Positions 1-13,913 of a stretch of 64,000 bases of DNA are shown one piece after another. The notes under the pieces were generated by a model. It had not been told where the DNA came from, did not search any database, and saw nothing but the letters and a program-made list of their open reading frames with translations. The stretch is taken from positions 20,448,147 through 20,512,146 of the forward strand of contig NC_133297.1 of the NCBI RefSeq assembly GCF_005239225.2, read 5' to 3'. The DNA is from Populus alba. Taxonomy: Eukaryota; Streptophyta; Magnoliopsida; Malpighiales; Salicaceae. Within the stretch, counting starts at the first letter, position 1; each line of letters begins with the position of its first letter. The position numbers and the translations under genes were made by a program.

Positions 1-3000
1 TAAAAGTAATTTTTTAAGAAAAGGAAGTAGGATCTCTGTTTCTCATACTTGAAAGATAGTTTAAATGTTTTCAAATTATTTTCATAATTTGTTTACAAAA
101 ATAAGTAGGATCTCTGTTTCTGATAGATGATGGATGGTTTAAATGTTTTGAAATTTTAAAAATAATTTTTTAAGAAAACTAAGTAGGATCTCAGTTTCTC
201 ATACTTGAAAGATAGTTTAAATGTTTTAAAATTATAAAAATAATTTCTTTAATAAATTTAGTAGGATCTCAGTTTCTGATACTTGAAAATTTAAATTTTT
301 AAAAAATAAATCTTTGTTTCTGATAGTTGAAGTGTTTTAATATTATTAAAAATTTTTTATAAAAAAAAAAGTAAGTAGGATCTTTGTTGCTGATACTTGA
401 AAGATAGTTTAAATGTTTTAAAATTATGAAAATAAATTGTTTACAAAATTAAGTAGGATCTGTGTTTCTGATAGATGATTGATAGTTTAAATGTTTTGAA
501 ATTTTAAAATTAATTTTTTAGGAAAAGTAAGTAGGATCTCTATTTCTGATAGTTGAAAGATAGTTTAAATGTTTTGAAATTTTAAAAATAATTTTTTAAA
601 AAAGTAGGATCTCTGTTTCTGATACTTGAAAGATTAGTTTAAATGTTTTGAAAAAAAATAATTTTTTTAAAAAAAGTAAGTAGGATCTCTGTTTCTGATA
701 TGATTGAAAGATAGTTTAAATGTTTTGAAAATAATTTTTAAAAAAAAGTAGGATCTCTGTTTCTCATACTTGAAAGATAGTTTAAATGTTTTTTTAAAAT
801 TATAAAAAAATTTAAAAAGTAAGTAGGATCTCTGTTTCTGATACTTGAAAGATAGTTTAAATGTTTTTAAATTATGAAAATAATTTTTTTAAAAAATAAG
901 TAGGATCTCTGTTTCTGATACTTGATTGATAGTTTAAATGTTTTAAAATTTTAAAAATAATTTTTTTAAAAAAAAGTAAGTAGGATCTTTGTTTCTGATA
1001 CTTGAAAGATAGTTTAAATGTTTTAAAATTATGAAAATAATTTTTTAAAAATTAAGTAGGATCTGTGTTTCTGATAGATGATTGATAGTTTAAATGTTTT
1101 GAAATTTTAAAAATAATTTTTTAAGAAAAGTAAGTAGGATCTCATTTCTGATATTGATTGATAGTTTAAATGTTTTGAAATTTTAAAAATAATTTTTTAA
1201 AAAAGTAAGTAGGATCTCTGTTTCTGATACTTGAAAGATAGTTTAAATGTTTTTTTAAAAATAATTTTTTTAAAAAATTAGTAGGATCTCTGTTTCAAAG
1301 TAAGTAGGATCTCTGTTTCTGATACTTGAAAGATAGTTTAAATGTTTTTAAAATTATGAAAATAAATTTTTTTAAAAATAAGTAGGATCTCTGTTTCTGA
1401 TAGTTGATTGATAGTTTAAATGTTTTGAAAATTTTAAAAATAATTTTTTAAAAAAAGTAGGATCTCTGTTTCTGATACTTGAAAGATAGTTTAAATGTTT
1501 TAAAATTATGAAAATAATTTTTTTAAAAAAATAAGTAGGATCTCTGTTTCTGATAGATGATTGATAGTTTAAATGTTTTTGAAATTTTAAAAATAATTTT
1601 TTAAGAAAAAGTAAGTAGGATCTCAGTTTCTCATACTTGAAAGATAGTTTAAATGTTTTAAAATTATAAAAATAATTTTTTTAAAAAATAAGTAGGATCT
1701 CTGTTTCTGATACTTGAAAGATAGTTTAAATGTTTTAAAATTAAAAATAATTTTTTTAAAAAATAAGTAGGATCTCTGTTTCTGATACTAAGTAGGATCT
1801 TTGTTTCTGATACTAAGTTACTTGAAAGATAGTTTAAATGTTTTAAAATTATGAAAATAAATTGTTTACAAAATTAAGTAGGATCTGTGTTTCTGATAGA
1901 TGATTGATAGTTTAAATGTTTTGAAATTTTAAAATTAATTTTTTAAGAAAAGTAAGTAGCATTGATAGTTTAAATGTTTTGAAATTTTAAAAATAATTTT
2001 TTACAAAAAGTAAGTAGGATCTCTGTTGCTGATACTTGAAAGATTGTTTAAATGTTTTGAAATTATGAAAATAATTTGTTTATTAAAATTAGTAGGATCT
2101 CTGTTTCTGATAGATGATTGAAAGTTTAAAAGTTTTGAAATTTTAAAAGTAATTTTTTAAGAAAAGTAAGTAGGATCTCTGTTTCTCATACTTGAAAGAT
2201 AGTTTAAATGTTTTTAAAATTATAAAAATAATTTTTTAAAAAAAAAAGTAAGTAGATCTCTGTTACTCTGATACTTGAAAGATAGTTTAAATGTTTTAAA
2301 AATTATGAAAAATAATTTTTTAAAAATAAGTAGGATCTCTGTTTCTGATAGATGATGGATGGTTTAAATGTTTTGAAATTTTAAAAATAATTTTTTAAGA
2401 AAACTAAGTAGGACATCTCTGTTTCATACATAGTTTAAATGTTTTAAAATAATTTTTTAAAAAAGTAAGTAGGATCTCTGTTTCTGATACTTGAAAGATA
2501 GTTTAAATGTTTTAAAATTATGAAAATAATTTTTTTAAAAAATAAGTAGGATCTCTGTTTCTCTAAAATAAGTAGGATCTCTGTTTCTGATATGATAGTT
2601 TAAATGTTTTGAAATTTTAAAAATAATTTTTTAAAAAACTAAGTAGGATCTCAGTTTCTCATACTTGAAAGATAGTTTAAATGTTTTAAAAATTATAAAA
2701 ATAATTTTTTAAAAATTTAGTGTTTCTGATACTTGAAAATAGTTTAAATGTTTTTAAATTATAAAATAATTTTTTTAAAAAATAAGTAGGATCTCTGTTT
2801 CTGATGATTGATAGTTTAAATGTTTTGAAATTTTAAAAATAATTTTTTAAAAAAAGTAAGTAGGATCTCTGTTTCTGATACTTGAAAGATAGTTTAAATG
2901 TTTTAAACCCTAGTTTAAATGTTTTGAAATTTTAAAAATAATTTTTTTTAAAAAAGTAAGTAGGATCTCTGTTCTGATACTTGAAAGATAGTTTAAATGT

Positions 3001-6000
3001 TTTAAAATTATGAAAATAATTTGTTTAAAAATAAGTAGGATCTCTGTTTCTGATAGATGATTGAAGTTTAAATGTTTTGAAATTTTAAAAATAATTTTTT
3101 AAGAAAAGTAAGTAGGATTCTCTGTTACTCATACTTGAAAGATAGTTTAAATGTTTAAAAAATATGAAAATAATTTATTTCCAAAAATATGTAGTATCTC
3201 TGTTTCTGACAGATGATGGATGGTTTAAATGTTTTGAAATTTTAAAAATAATTTTTAAAGAAAACTAAGTAGGATCTCAGTTTCTCATACTTGAAAGACA
3301 GTTTAAATGTTTTAAAATTATAAAAATAATTTTTTCGAAAAAGTAAGTAGTATCTCTGTTTCTGATACTTGAAAGATAGTTTAAATGTTTTAAAATTATG
3401 AAAATAATTTGTTTATTAAAATTAGTAGGATCTCTGTTTCTGATAGATGATTGAAAGTTTAAAAGTTTTGAAATTTTAAAAATAATTTTTTTAAAAAAGG
3501 AAGTAGGATCTCTGTTTCTCATACTTGAAAGATAGTTTAAATGTTTTCAAAATTTTAAATAATTTTTTAAAAAATAAGTAGGATCTCTGTTTCTGATAGA
3601 TGATAGTTTAAATGTTTTGAAATTTTAAAAATAATTTTTTAAGAAAAGTAAGTAGGATCTCTGTTTCTCATACTTGAAAGATAGTTTAAATGTTTTAAAA
3701 TTATAAAAATAATTTTTTTAAAAAAAAGTAGGATCTCTTCTGATACAATACTTGAAAGATAGTTTAAATGTTTTTAAAATTATGAAAATAATTTTTTACA
3801 AAAATAAGTAGGATCTCTGTTTCTGATAGTTGATTGATAGTTTAAATGTTTTGAAATTTTAAAAATAATTTTTTAAAAAAGTAAGTAGGATCTTCTGTTT
3901 CTGATACTTGAAAGATAGTTTAAATGTTTTAAAATTATGAAAATAATTTTTTAAAATAAGTAGGATCTCTGTTTCTGATACTTGAAAGATAGTTTAAATG
4001 TTTTGAAATTTTAAAAATAATTTTTTAAAAAAGTAAGTAGGATCTTGTTTCTGATACTTGAAAGATAGTTTAAATGTTTTAAAATTAAAAATAATTTTTT
4101 TTAAAAATAAGTAGGATCTCTGTTTCTGATAGTTTAAATGTTTTAAAATTTTAAAAATAATTTTTTAAAAAAAGTAAGTAGGATCTCTGTTTCTGATACT
4201 TGAAATGATAGTTTAAATGTTTTTAAAATAAAAATAATTTTTTTTAAAAAAAGTAAGTAGGATCTCTGTTTCTGATACTTGAAAGATAGTTTAAATGTTT
4301 TAAAATTATGAAAATAATTTTTTTAAAAAATAAGTAGGATCTCTGTTTCTGATATTGATAGTTTAAATGTTTTAAAATTTTAAAAATAATTTTTTAAAAA
4401 AGTAAGTAGGATCTCTGTTTCATACTTGAAAGATAGTTTAAATGTTTTCAAATTATGAAAATAATTTTTTAAAAAAATAAGTAGGATCTCTGTTTCTGAT
4501 GATTGATAGTTTAAATGTTTTGAAATTTTAAAAAATAATTTTTTAAGAAAACTAAGTAGGATCTCTGTTTCTCATACTTGAAAGATAGTTTAAATGTTTT
4601 AAAATTATAAAAATAATTTTTTAAAAAATAAGTAGGAATACTTGAAAGATAGTTTAAATGTTTTAAAATTTTAAAAATAATTTTTTTAAAAAAGTAAGTA
4701 GGATCTCTGTTTCTGATACTTGAAAGATAGTTTAAATGTTTTAAAATTATGAAAATAATTGTTTACAAAAATAAGTAGGATCTCTGTTTCTGATAGATGA
4801 TTGATAGTTTAAATGTTTTGAAATTTTAAAAATAATTTTTTAAAAAAGTAAGTAGGATCTCTGTTTCTGATACTTGAAAGATAGTTTAAATGTTTTGAAA
4901 TTATAAAAATAATTTTTTAAAAAAAGTAAGTAGGATCTCTGTTTCTGATACTTGAAAGATAGTTTAAATGTTTTAAAATTATAAAATAATTTTTTTAAAA
5001 AATAAGTAGGATCTCTGTTTCTTGATAGTTTAAATGTTTTGAAATTTTAAAAATAATTTTTTAAAAAAAGTAAGTAGGATCTCTGTTTCTCATACTTGAA
5101 AGATAGTTTAAATGTTTTTAAAATTAAAAATAATTTTTTCGAAAAAGTAAGTAGGATCTCTGTTTCTGATACTTGAAAGATAGTTTAAATGTTTTTAAAA
5201 TTATGAAAATAATTTTTTTAAAAAATAAGTAGGATCTCTGATACTTGAAAGATAGTTTAAATATTTTATAATTTTTTACAAAAATAAGTAGGATCTCTGT
5301 TTCTGATAGATGATAGTTTAAATGTTTTGAAATTTTAAAAATAATTTTTTAAGAAAACTAAGTAGGATCTCAGTTTCTGATACTTGAAAGATAGTTTAAA
5401 TGTTTTTAAAATTATAAAAATAATTTTTTAAAAAAGTAAGTAGGATCTCTGTTTCTGATACTTGAAAGATAGTTTAAATGTTTTTAAAATTTAAAAAATT
5501 AAGTAGGATCTCTGTTTCTGATAGTTGATTGAAAGTTTAAATGTTTTGAAATTTTAAAAATAATTTTTTAAGAAAAGTAAGTAGGATCTCTGTTTCTGAT
5601 ACTTGAAAGATAGTTTAAATGTTTTAAAATTATGAAAATAATTTTTTAAAAATAAGTAGGATCTCTGTTTCAATAAGTAGGATCTCTGTTTCTCATACTT
5701 GAAAGATAGTTTAAATGTTTTGAAATAATTTTTTAAAAATAAGTTCTTTTCTGATACTTGAAAGATAGTTTAAATGTTTTAAAATTATAAAAATAATTTT
5801 TTAAAAAAAAGTAAGTAGGATCTCTGTTTCTGATACTTGAAATATAGTTTAAATGTTTTAAAATTATGAAAATAATTTTTTAAAAATAAGTAGGATCTCT
5901 GTTTCTGAGTTGATTGATAGTTTAAATGTTTTAAATTTTTAATTTTTTAAAAAAAAGTAAGTAGCATCTCTGTTTCTGATACTTGAAAGATAGTTTAAAT

Positions 6001-7560
6001 GTTTTAAAATTATAAAAATAAATTTTTTTACAAAAATAAGTAGGATCTCAGTTTCTGATAGATGATTGAAAGTTTAAATGTTTTAGAAATTTTAAATGTA
6101 ATTTTTTAAAAAAAAGTAAGTAGGATCTCTGTTTCTCATACTTGAAAGATAGTTTAAATGTTTTCAAATTATAAAACTAATGTTTTAAAAAAAGTAGGAT
6201 CTGTTTACTGATACTTAAAAGATAGTTTAAATGTTTTAAAAATTATGAAAATAATTTGTTTAAAAAATATGTAGGATCTGTGTTTCTGACAAATGATTGA
6301 TAGTTTAAATGTTTTGACAAAAATATGTAGGATCTCTGTTTCTCATACTTGAAAGATAGTTTAAATGTTTTAAAATTATAAAAGTAATTTTTTTGAAAAA
6401 ATTAAGTAGGAATCTCTGTTTCTGATACTTGAAAGGCAGTTTAAATGTTTTAAAATTATGAAAATAATTTGTTTACAAAAATAAATAGCATCTCTATTTC
6501 TGATAGATGAGTGATAGTTTAAATGTTTTAATATTATAAAAATAATTTTTTAAAAAAAGTAAATAGGAAATACTTTTTAAAAAAAAGTAAGTAGGATCTT
6601 AGTTTCTGATACTTCAAGATAGTTTAAATGTTTTTAAATTATAAAAATAATTTTTTTAGAAAATAAGTAGGATCTCTGTTTCTTATTTTTGAAAGATTGT
6701 TTAAATGTTTTCAAATTATGAAAATAATTTTTTTAAAAAAGGAAGTAGGATCTCAATTTCTGATACTTGAAAGATAGTTTAAATGTTTTAAAATTATGAA
6801 AATAATTTTTTAAAAAAAGGTAAGTTGGATCTTAGTTTTCTGATACTTGAAAGATAGTTTAAATGTTTTCAAATTATGAAAATAATTTGTTTACAAAAAT
6901 AAGTAGGATCTCTGTTTCTGATAGTTGATTGATAGTTTAAATGTTTTGAAATTTTTTTTTAAAAAAAAGTAGGATCTCTGTTGCTGATACTTGAAAGATA
7001 GTTTAAATGTTTTGAAATTATGAAAATAATTTGTTTACAAAAATAAGTAGGATCTCTGTTTCTGATAGATTGATTGATAGTTTAAATGTTTTGAAATTTT
7101 AAAAATAATTTTTTAAAGAAAAGTAAGTAGGATCTCTATTTCTGATACTTGAAAGATAGTTTAAATGTTTTCAAATTTATAAAAATAATTTTTTAAAAAA
7201 TAAGTAGGATCTCTGTTTCTGATACTTCAAAGATAGTTTAAATGTTTTCAAATTATGAAAATAAATTTTTTTTAAAAAATAAGTAGGATCTCTTTTTGAT
7301 ATTTGAAAGATTCTTTAAATGTTTTTATGAAAATAAATTTTTTAAAAAAAAGTTTTAGTTTAAATGATTCTTAACTAGGATTCTTTTTGCTGATACTTGA
7401 AATATAGTTTAAATGTTTTCAACTTAATAAAATAATTTTTTTAGTAAAATAAGTTGGATCTTTGCTTCTGATAGTTGATTGATAGTTTAAGTGTTTTAAT
7501 ATTATTAATTTTTTGTTTAAAAAAAGTAAGTAGCATCTCTGTTGCTGATACTTGAAAGAT
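1..7560 (+). repeat. Satellite A, subfamily A1 (AT-rich, ~75-80-bp unit)
   Basis: Head-to-tail array of roughly one hundred AT-rich units. Each carries AAGTAGGATCTCTGTTTCTG, then a variable GATACTTGAAAG or GATAGATGATTG block, then GATAGTTTAAATGTTTT and an A/T-only tail. Two unit types often alternate: one with TACTTGAAAG plus AAAATTATGAAAATAA, the other with TAGATGATTG plus GAAATTTTAAAAATAA. This suggests an underlying dimer of about 150 bp. Units differ mainly by small indels in the A/T tails and by truncated units (for example around 1290, 1790 and 2570). Short open frames on the minus strand are by-products of the repeat. Confidence 0.95.
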
Positions 7561-10500
7561 AGTTTAAAGATGTTTCAAATGTAAAAAATAATTTAAAAAA
7601 AAAAGTAATTAGATCTGTCTTTAGGATACTTGAAGGAGGGTTTAAGTGTTTTAAAATTATAAAAAAGAAAACAAATTTATGAAAAAAGTAAATAGGATTT
7701 GTCTTTAGGATACTTGAATGTTGATTTAAATGTTTTAAAATTATAAAATATAAAGAAAAGTTTTGAAAAAAGTAATTAGTATTCCAGTTTAGGATACTTG
7801 ATGGATGGTTTAAGTGTTTTTAAATTAGAAAATATAAAAAAAAATATATAAAAAAAACTAATTAGGATTTCTATTTATGATACTGGATAGATTGTTTAAA
7901 TGTTTTTAAAATTATAAAATATAAAACAATTTTATGAAAAAAAAAAGTTATTATTAATTCTCTTTAGGATACTTGAAGGATGGTTTAAATCTTTGAAATT
8001 GATAAAACATAAAAGAAATTTTTTAAAAAATAATTACGATTTCTATTTAGGAAACTGAAGGAGGGTTTAAATATTTTAAAATTATAAAATACAAAACAAA
8101 TTTATCAAAAAGTAATTAGGATGTGTCTGTAGGATATTTGAAGGATGGTTCAAATGTTTTAAAATTAAAAAAATACATAAGAATTTTATGAAAAAAGTAA
8201 TTAGTATTTCTTTTTATGATACTTGAAGGATGCTTTAAATGGTTTAAAATTATAAAATATAAAAAACATTTATGAAAAAAGTAATTAGGATTTTTCTTTA
8301 TGATACTTGAAGTATGGTTTAAATGTTTTAAAATTATAAAATATAAAACAAATTTATCAAAAAAGTACTTAGGATTTCTCTTTATGATACTTGAAGTATT
8401 GTTTAAATGTTTTAAAATTATAAAATATAAAACAATTTTATGAGAAACGAAATTAGTATTTCTCTTTAGGACACGTGAAGGATGCTTTAAATGTTTTAAA
8501 ATTATAAAAATATAAAATAAATTTATGAAAAAAAGTAATTACGATTTGTCTTTAGGATACTTGAAGAATGATTTAAATGTTTTAAAATTATAAAATATAA
8601 AACACTTTTAAGAAAAAAGTAATTAGAATTTGTCTTTAGAATACTTGAAGTATGATTTAAATGTTTTAAATTTATAAAACATAAAAGAAAATTTTTTAAA
8701 AAAGTAATTAGGATTTCTCTTTAGGATACTGAATGAGGGTTTAAATATTTTAAAATTATAAAATATAAATCAATTTTTTGTAAAAAAATAAATAGTTTTT
8801 TTGTTTAGGATACTTTTAAGGATGGTTTAAATAAAACATAAAAGAAATTTTTAAAAAAAGTCATTAGGATTTCTCTTTAGGATACTAATGGAGGGTTTAA
8901 ATCTTTTAAAATTATAAAATCTAAACAAATTTATCAAAAAAGTAATTACGATTTCTCTTTAGGATACTTGAAGGATGGTTTAAATGTTTTAAATTTATAA
9001 AATATAAAAGAATTTTTTAAAAAAACTAATTAGGATTTCTCTTTAGGATACTGAAGGAGGGTTTAAATGTTTTAAAGTTATAAAATATGAAATAAATTTA
9101 TATATATAAAAAAAGTAATTAGGATTTGTCTTTGGGATACTTGAAGGATGATTTAAATGTTTTAAAATTATAAAATATAAATCAATTTTTTTGTAAAAAG
9201 TAATTAAGATTTCTTTTTTGGATACTGAATGAGGGTTTAAATGTTTCAAAATTATAAAATAAAAACATTTTTATAAAAAAAGTAATTAGTATTTCTCTAT
9301 AGGATACTTCAAGGATGCTTTAAATGCTTTAAAATTATAAAATATAAATTAAATTTATGAAAAAATTAATTAGGATTTCTCTTTATGATACTTGAAGTAT
9401 GGTTTAAATTTTTTAAAATTATAAAATATAAAACAATTTTATGAGAAACAAAATTAGTATTTCTCTTTAGGACACTTGAATAATGCTTTAAATGTTTTAG
9501 AATTATAAAATATAATAGAAATTTATGAAAGAAAAATAATTAGGATTTGTCTTTATGATACTTGAAGGATGATTTAAATGTTTTAAAATTATAAAATATA
9601 AAACACTTTTAAGAAAAAAGTAATTAGGATTTCTTTTTAGGATACTAAAGTAGGGTTTAAAGGTTTCAAAATTATAAAATAAAAACAATTTTATAAAAAG
9701 AGTAACTAGGATTTGTTTTTAGGATACTTGAAGAAGGATTTAAATGTTTTAAAATTATAAAATAAAAAAACAAATTTATGAAAAAAGTAAATAGGATTTG
9801 TCTTTAAGATACTTGAAGGATGATTTAAATGTTTTATAATTATAAAATATAAAATATTTTTTTGTAAAAAGTAATTAGTATTTCTGTTTAGGATACTTGA
9901 TAGATGGTTTAAGTTTTTTTTAAATTAGAAAATATAAAAAAAAATTATATATATAAAAAAAACTAATTAAGATTTCAGTTTAGAATACTAGATGGATGGT
10001 TTAACTGTTTTAAATTTATAAAATATAAAACAATCTAATGAAAAAAAAAGTTATTAGTATTTTTCTTTAGAATACTTGAAGGATGGTTTAAATATTTTAA
10101 ATTTATAAAACATAAAAGAATTTTTTTAAAAAAGTAATTATGATTTGCCTTTAGGATACTGAAGGAGGGTTTAAATGTTTTAAAATTATAAAATATAAAA
10201 CAAATTTATCAAAAAACTAATTAGGATTTCTTTTTAGGATACTTGAAGGATGCTTTAAATGTTTTAAAATTAAAAATATAAAAAAAAAAATTTCAAAAAA
10301 AGTAATTAGTATTTCTATTTTGGATACTTGTTGGATGTTTAAGAGTTTTTAAATTAGAAAATAGAAAATAAATTTTATATATATATAAATAACTATTTAG
10401 GATTTCTTTTTAGAATACTTGAATGATGCTTTAATTTTTTTAAAATTATATAAAAAGTTTTTATGAAAAAAGTAGTTAGGATTTCTTTTTATGATACTTG

Positions 10501-10967
10501 AAGTATGCTTTAAATGTTTTAAAATTATAAAATATAAAAAACATTTATGTAAAACAAAATTAGTATTTCTCTTTATGATATTTGAAGGATGCTTTAAATG
10601 TTTTAAAATTATGAAATATAAAAGAATTTATCAAAAAAGTAATTAGGATTTGTCTTTAGAATACTTGAAGGATGATTCAAATGTTTTAAAATTAAAAAAA
10701 TATAAAACAATTTTATGAAAAAAAAAGTAATTAATATTTCTCTTTAGGATACTTGAAGGATGGTTTAAATTTTTTAAAATTATAAAATATAAAAAAAATT
10801 TATCATAAAAGTAATTAAGATTTGTCTTTAGGATACTTTAAGGATGCTTTAAATGTTTTAAAATTAAAAATATAAAACAATTTTTTCAAAAAAAGTAATT
10901 AGTATTTCTATTTTGGATACTTGTTGGATGTTTAAGAGTTTTTAAATTAGAAAATAGAAAAGAAATT

Positions 10968-10971
10968 TATT

Positions 10972-11017
<46 letters not shown>
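10968..11017. repeat. (TA)n microsatellite inside satellite A2
   Basis: About 50 bp of almost pure TA dinucleotides replacing the A/T tail of one A2 unit. A TATATA tract occurs at the same place in several other units (about 10375 and 11500), so it probably expanded from the tail. Confidence 0.9.
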
Positions 11018-11019
<2 letters not shown>

Positions 11020-12252
11020 ATTTCTATTTAGTATACTTTAATAATGCTTTAATTTTTTTAAAATTATATAAAAAAAAGTTATGAAAAAAGTAGTTAGGAT
11101 TTCTTTTTATGATACTTGAAGTATGCTTTAAATGTTTTATAATTATAAAATATAAAACAATTTTACGTAAAACAAAATTAGTATTTCTCTTTAGGATACT
11201 TGAAGGATGCTTTAAATGTTTTAAAATTATAAAATATAAAAGAAATTTATCAAAAAAGTAATTAGGATTTGTCTTTAGAATACTTGAAGGATGGTTCAAA
11301 TGTTTTAAAATTAAAAAATATAAAAAAAAATTATCATAAAAGTAATTAGGATTTGTCTTTAGGATCCTTCAAGAATGATTTAAATGTTTTAAAATTAAAA
11401 ATATAAAACAATTTTTTCAAAAAAAGTAATTAGTATTTCTATTTTGGATACTTGTTGGATGTTTAAGAGTTTTTAAATTAGAAAATAGAAAAGAAATTTT
11501 TATATATAAAAATAACTATTTAGGATTTCTATTTAGGATACTTGAATGATGATTTAATTGTTTTAAAATTATATAAAAAAAATTATGAAAAAAGTAGTTA
11601 GGATTTCTTTTTATGATACTTGAAGTATACTTTAAATATTTTAAAATTATAAAATATAAAACAATTTTATGTAAAACGAAATTAGTATTTCTCGTTAGGA
11701 TACTTGAATGATGCTTTAAATGTTTTAAAATTATAAAATATAAAAGAAATTTATGAAAAAAGTAATTAGAATTTGTCTTTAGGATACTTGAAAGATGATT
11801 TAAATGTTTTAAAATTATAAAATATAAAACACTTTTAAGAAAAAAGTAATTAATATTTCTCTTTAAGATACTTGAAGGATGGTTTAAATGTTTTAAAATT
11901 AAAAAATATAAAATAATTTTACGAAAAAAGTAATTAGTATTTCTCTTAGGATATTTGAAGGATGGTTTAAATGTTTTAAAATTAAAAATATAAAACAATT
12001 TTTTGAAAAAAAGTAATTATTATTTCTATTTAGGATACTTGATGGATGGTTTAAGATTTTTTAAATTAGAAAATATAAAAGAAATTTATAAGAAAAAACT
12101 AATTAGTATTCTTGTTTAGGATACTTGAAGAATGCTTTAAATGTTTTAAAATTAAAAATATAAAATATTTTTTTGAAAAAAGTAATTAGTATTTCTATTT
12201 AGGATACTTGATGGATGATTTAAGAGTTTTTAAATTAGAAAATAGAAAAGAA

Positions 12253-12255
<3 letters not shown>

Positions 12256-12291
<36 letters not shown>
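12256..12291. repeat. (TA)n microsatellite inside satellite A2
   Basis: About 35 bp of TA dinucleotides at the tail of the unit type that carries GATTTAAGAGTTTTTAAATT, the same tail position as the tract at 10968. Confidence 0.9.
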
Positions 12292-12295
<4 letters not shown>

Positions 12296-13560
12296 TAATT
12301 AGGATTTCTGTTTAGAATACTTGAAGAATGCTTTAGTTGTTTTAAAATTATATAAAAAATATTATGAAAAAAAGTAGTGAGGATTTCTTTTTATGATACT
12401 TGATGTATGCTTTAAATGTTTTAAAATTATAAAATATAAAACAATTTTATGTAAAACGAAATTAGTATTTCTCGTTAGGATACTTGAAGGATGCTTTAAA
12501 TGTTTTAAAATTATAAAATATAAAAGAAATTTATGAAAAAAGTAATTAGGATTTGTCTTTAGGATACTTGAAGTATGATTTAAATGTTTTAAAATTATAA
12601 AATATAAAACACTTTTAAGAAAAAAGTAATTAGTATTTCTCTTTAAGATACTTGAAGGATGATTTAAATGTTTTAAATTTATAAAACATAAAAGAAATTT
12701 TTTTATAAAAGTAATTAGGATTTCTCTTTAGAAAACTGAAGGATGGTTCAAACGTTTTAAAATTAAAAAATATAAAATAATTTTAGGAAAAAAGTAATTA
12801 GTATTTCTCTTAGAATATTTAAATGATGGTTTAAATGTTTTAAAATTAAAAATATAAAACAATTTTTTTAAAAAAGTAATTACTATTTCTATTTAGGATA
12901 CTTGATGGATGGTTTAAGAGTTTTTAAATTAGAAAATATAAAAGAAATTTATAAGAAAAAACTAATAAGTATTCCTGTTTAGGATACTTGAAGAATGCTT
13001 TAAATATTTTAAAATTAAAAATATAAATTTTTTTTTTGAAAAAAGTAATTAGTATTTTTATTTAGGATACTTGATGGATGATTTAAGAGTTTTTAAATTA
13101 GAAAATAGAAAAGAAATTTATATATAAAAAAAAAACTAATTAGAATTTCTGTTTAGAATACTTGAAGAATGCTTTAGTTGTTTTAAAATTATAAATTATA
13201 AAACAATTTTATGTAAAACGAAATTAGTATTTGTCTTTAGGATACTTGAAGGATGTTTTAAATGTTTTAAAATTATAAAAATATAAAAGAAATTTATGAA
13301 AAAAATAATTAGGATTTGTCTTTAGGATACTTGAAGTATGATTTAAATATTTTAAAATTATAAAACATAAAATAATTTTTTTTGTAAAAAGTAATTAATA
13401 TTTCTGTTTATGATACTTAATGGATGGTCTAAGTGTTTTTAAATTAGAAAATATAAAACAAATTTATATAAAAAAAACTAATTAGAATTTCTGTTTAGGA
13501 TACTTGATGGATGGTTTAAATTTATGATACTTGATTAATAAAACTTTTTATTTGCCGTAC

Positions 13561-13562
<2 letters not shown>

Positions 13563-13595
<33 letters not shown>
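13563..13595 (+). repeat. (GT)n microsatellite at the edge of satellite A
   Basis: Sixteen GT dinucleotides immediately after the last recognisable satellite A sequence. It produces a run of Cys-Val in one frame of an otherwise meaningless 117-codon open frame. Confidence 0.95.
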
Positions 13596-13596
<1 letters not shown>

Positions 13597-13857
13597 GGTG
13601 AGATATCTCTTTCATGGTTCTCTAAAGAACTGAAAAACAACTTATTGAAAAACAACTGTCTTTGTAGCGTCGTCCTTATACTTCTCATTCATGAATCAAT
13701 ATTCGTTGGGTGGGGGTCTCTGTTTCCAACAGTGCTGGTGCCAAGATACAAGTTATCTTTGTGTCAGACTCCTATCAAACCTGATTTACTTGGCTTTCCA
13801 GGAATTGGTGTCTTTGCGTGTGGGTTGCGTGACCACGTGATCACAAGGTTTGCATCA
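13596..13857 (+). mobile_element. Possible short LTR remnant of a plus-strand retroelement
   Basis: Non-satellite, mixed-composition DNA between the (GT)n tract and a TGGTATCAGAGC motif. It can be read as an LTR beginning TGTTGG at about 13593 and ending CATCA at 13857, with a two-base spacer before the primer-binding motif. No second LTR or coding sequence of this orientation is visible, because the following bases belong to a minus-strand gag. The call rests on the primer motif and the TG...CA ends only. Confidence 0.35.
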
Positions 13858-13859
13858 TT

Positions 13860-13871
13860 TGGTATCAGAGC
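13860..13871 (+). other. Primer-binding-site-like motif (initiator tRNA-Met type)
   Basis: TGGTATCAGAGC is the classic plant LTR-retrotransposon primer-binding sequence, complementary to the 3' end of initiator tRNA-Met. The same 12 bases follow the intact 5' LTR at 40044-40055. Confidence 0.55.
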
Positions 13872-13913
13872 TTGGCTCCATTAATCAGGTTATATCCTTC
13901 TGAAATTTTCGTT

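Larger units (their letters stand above)
7561..13530 (+). repeat. Satellite A, subfamily A2 (diverged ~78-bp unit)
   Basis: Continues A1 without a break but with a changed unit: AATTAGGATTTCTCTTTAGG, then ATACTTGAAGGATGG, TTTAAATGTTTTAAAATTAT and a tail such as AAAATATAAAACAATTTTATG. Minority unit types recur at long spacing: a TTTTGGATACTTGTTGG type at about 10320, 10915 and 11450, and a CGTTAGGATACTTG type at about 11693 and 12473. This points to longer repeat periods in this half. The minus-strand open frame of 160 aa at 11516-11998 is a translated satellite, not a gene. Confidence 0.93.

Noticed and set aside
11516..11998. 160-codon minus-strand open frame with repeated ILKHLNHPSSILKRN-type peptide
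   Set aside because: The peptide repeat has the same period as satellite A; similar frames occur at 3277, 11024 and 24787. It is the satellite translated.
1..13530. CRISPR-like regular repeats
   Set aside because: Units are contiguous and related throughout, with no unique spacers; the window is a plant nuclear satellite.
13531..13884. 117-codon plus-strand open frame with a Cys-Val run
   Set aside because: The run is the (GT)n tract, and the rest lies over LTR-like and primer-site sequence.
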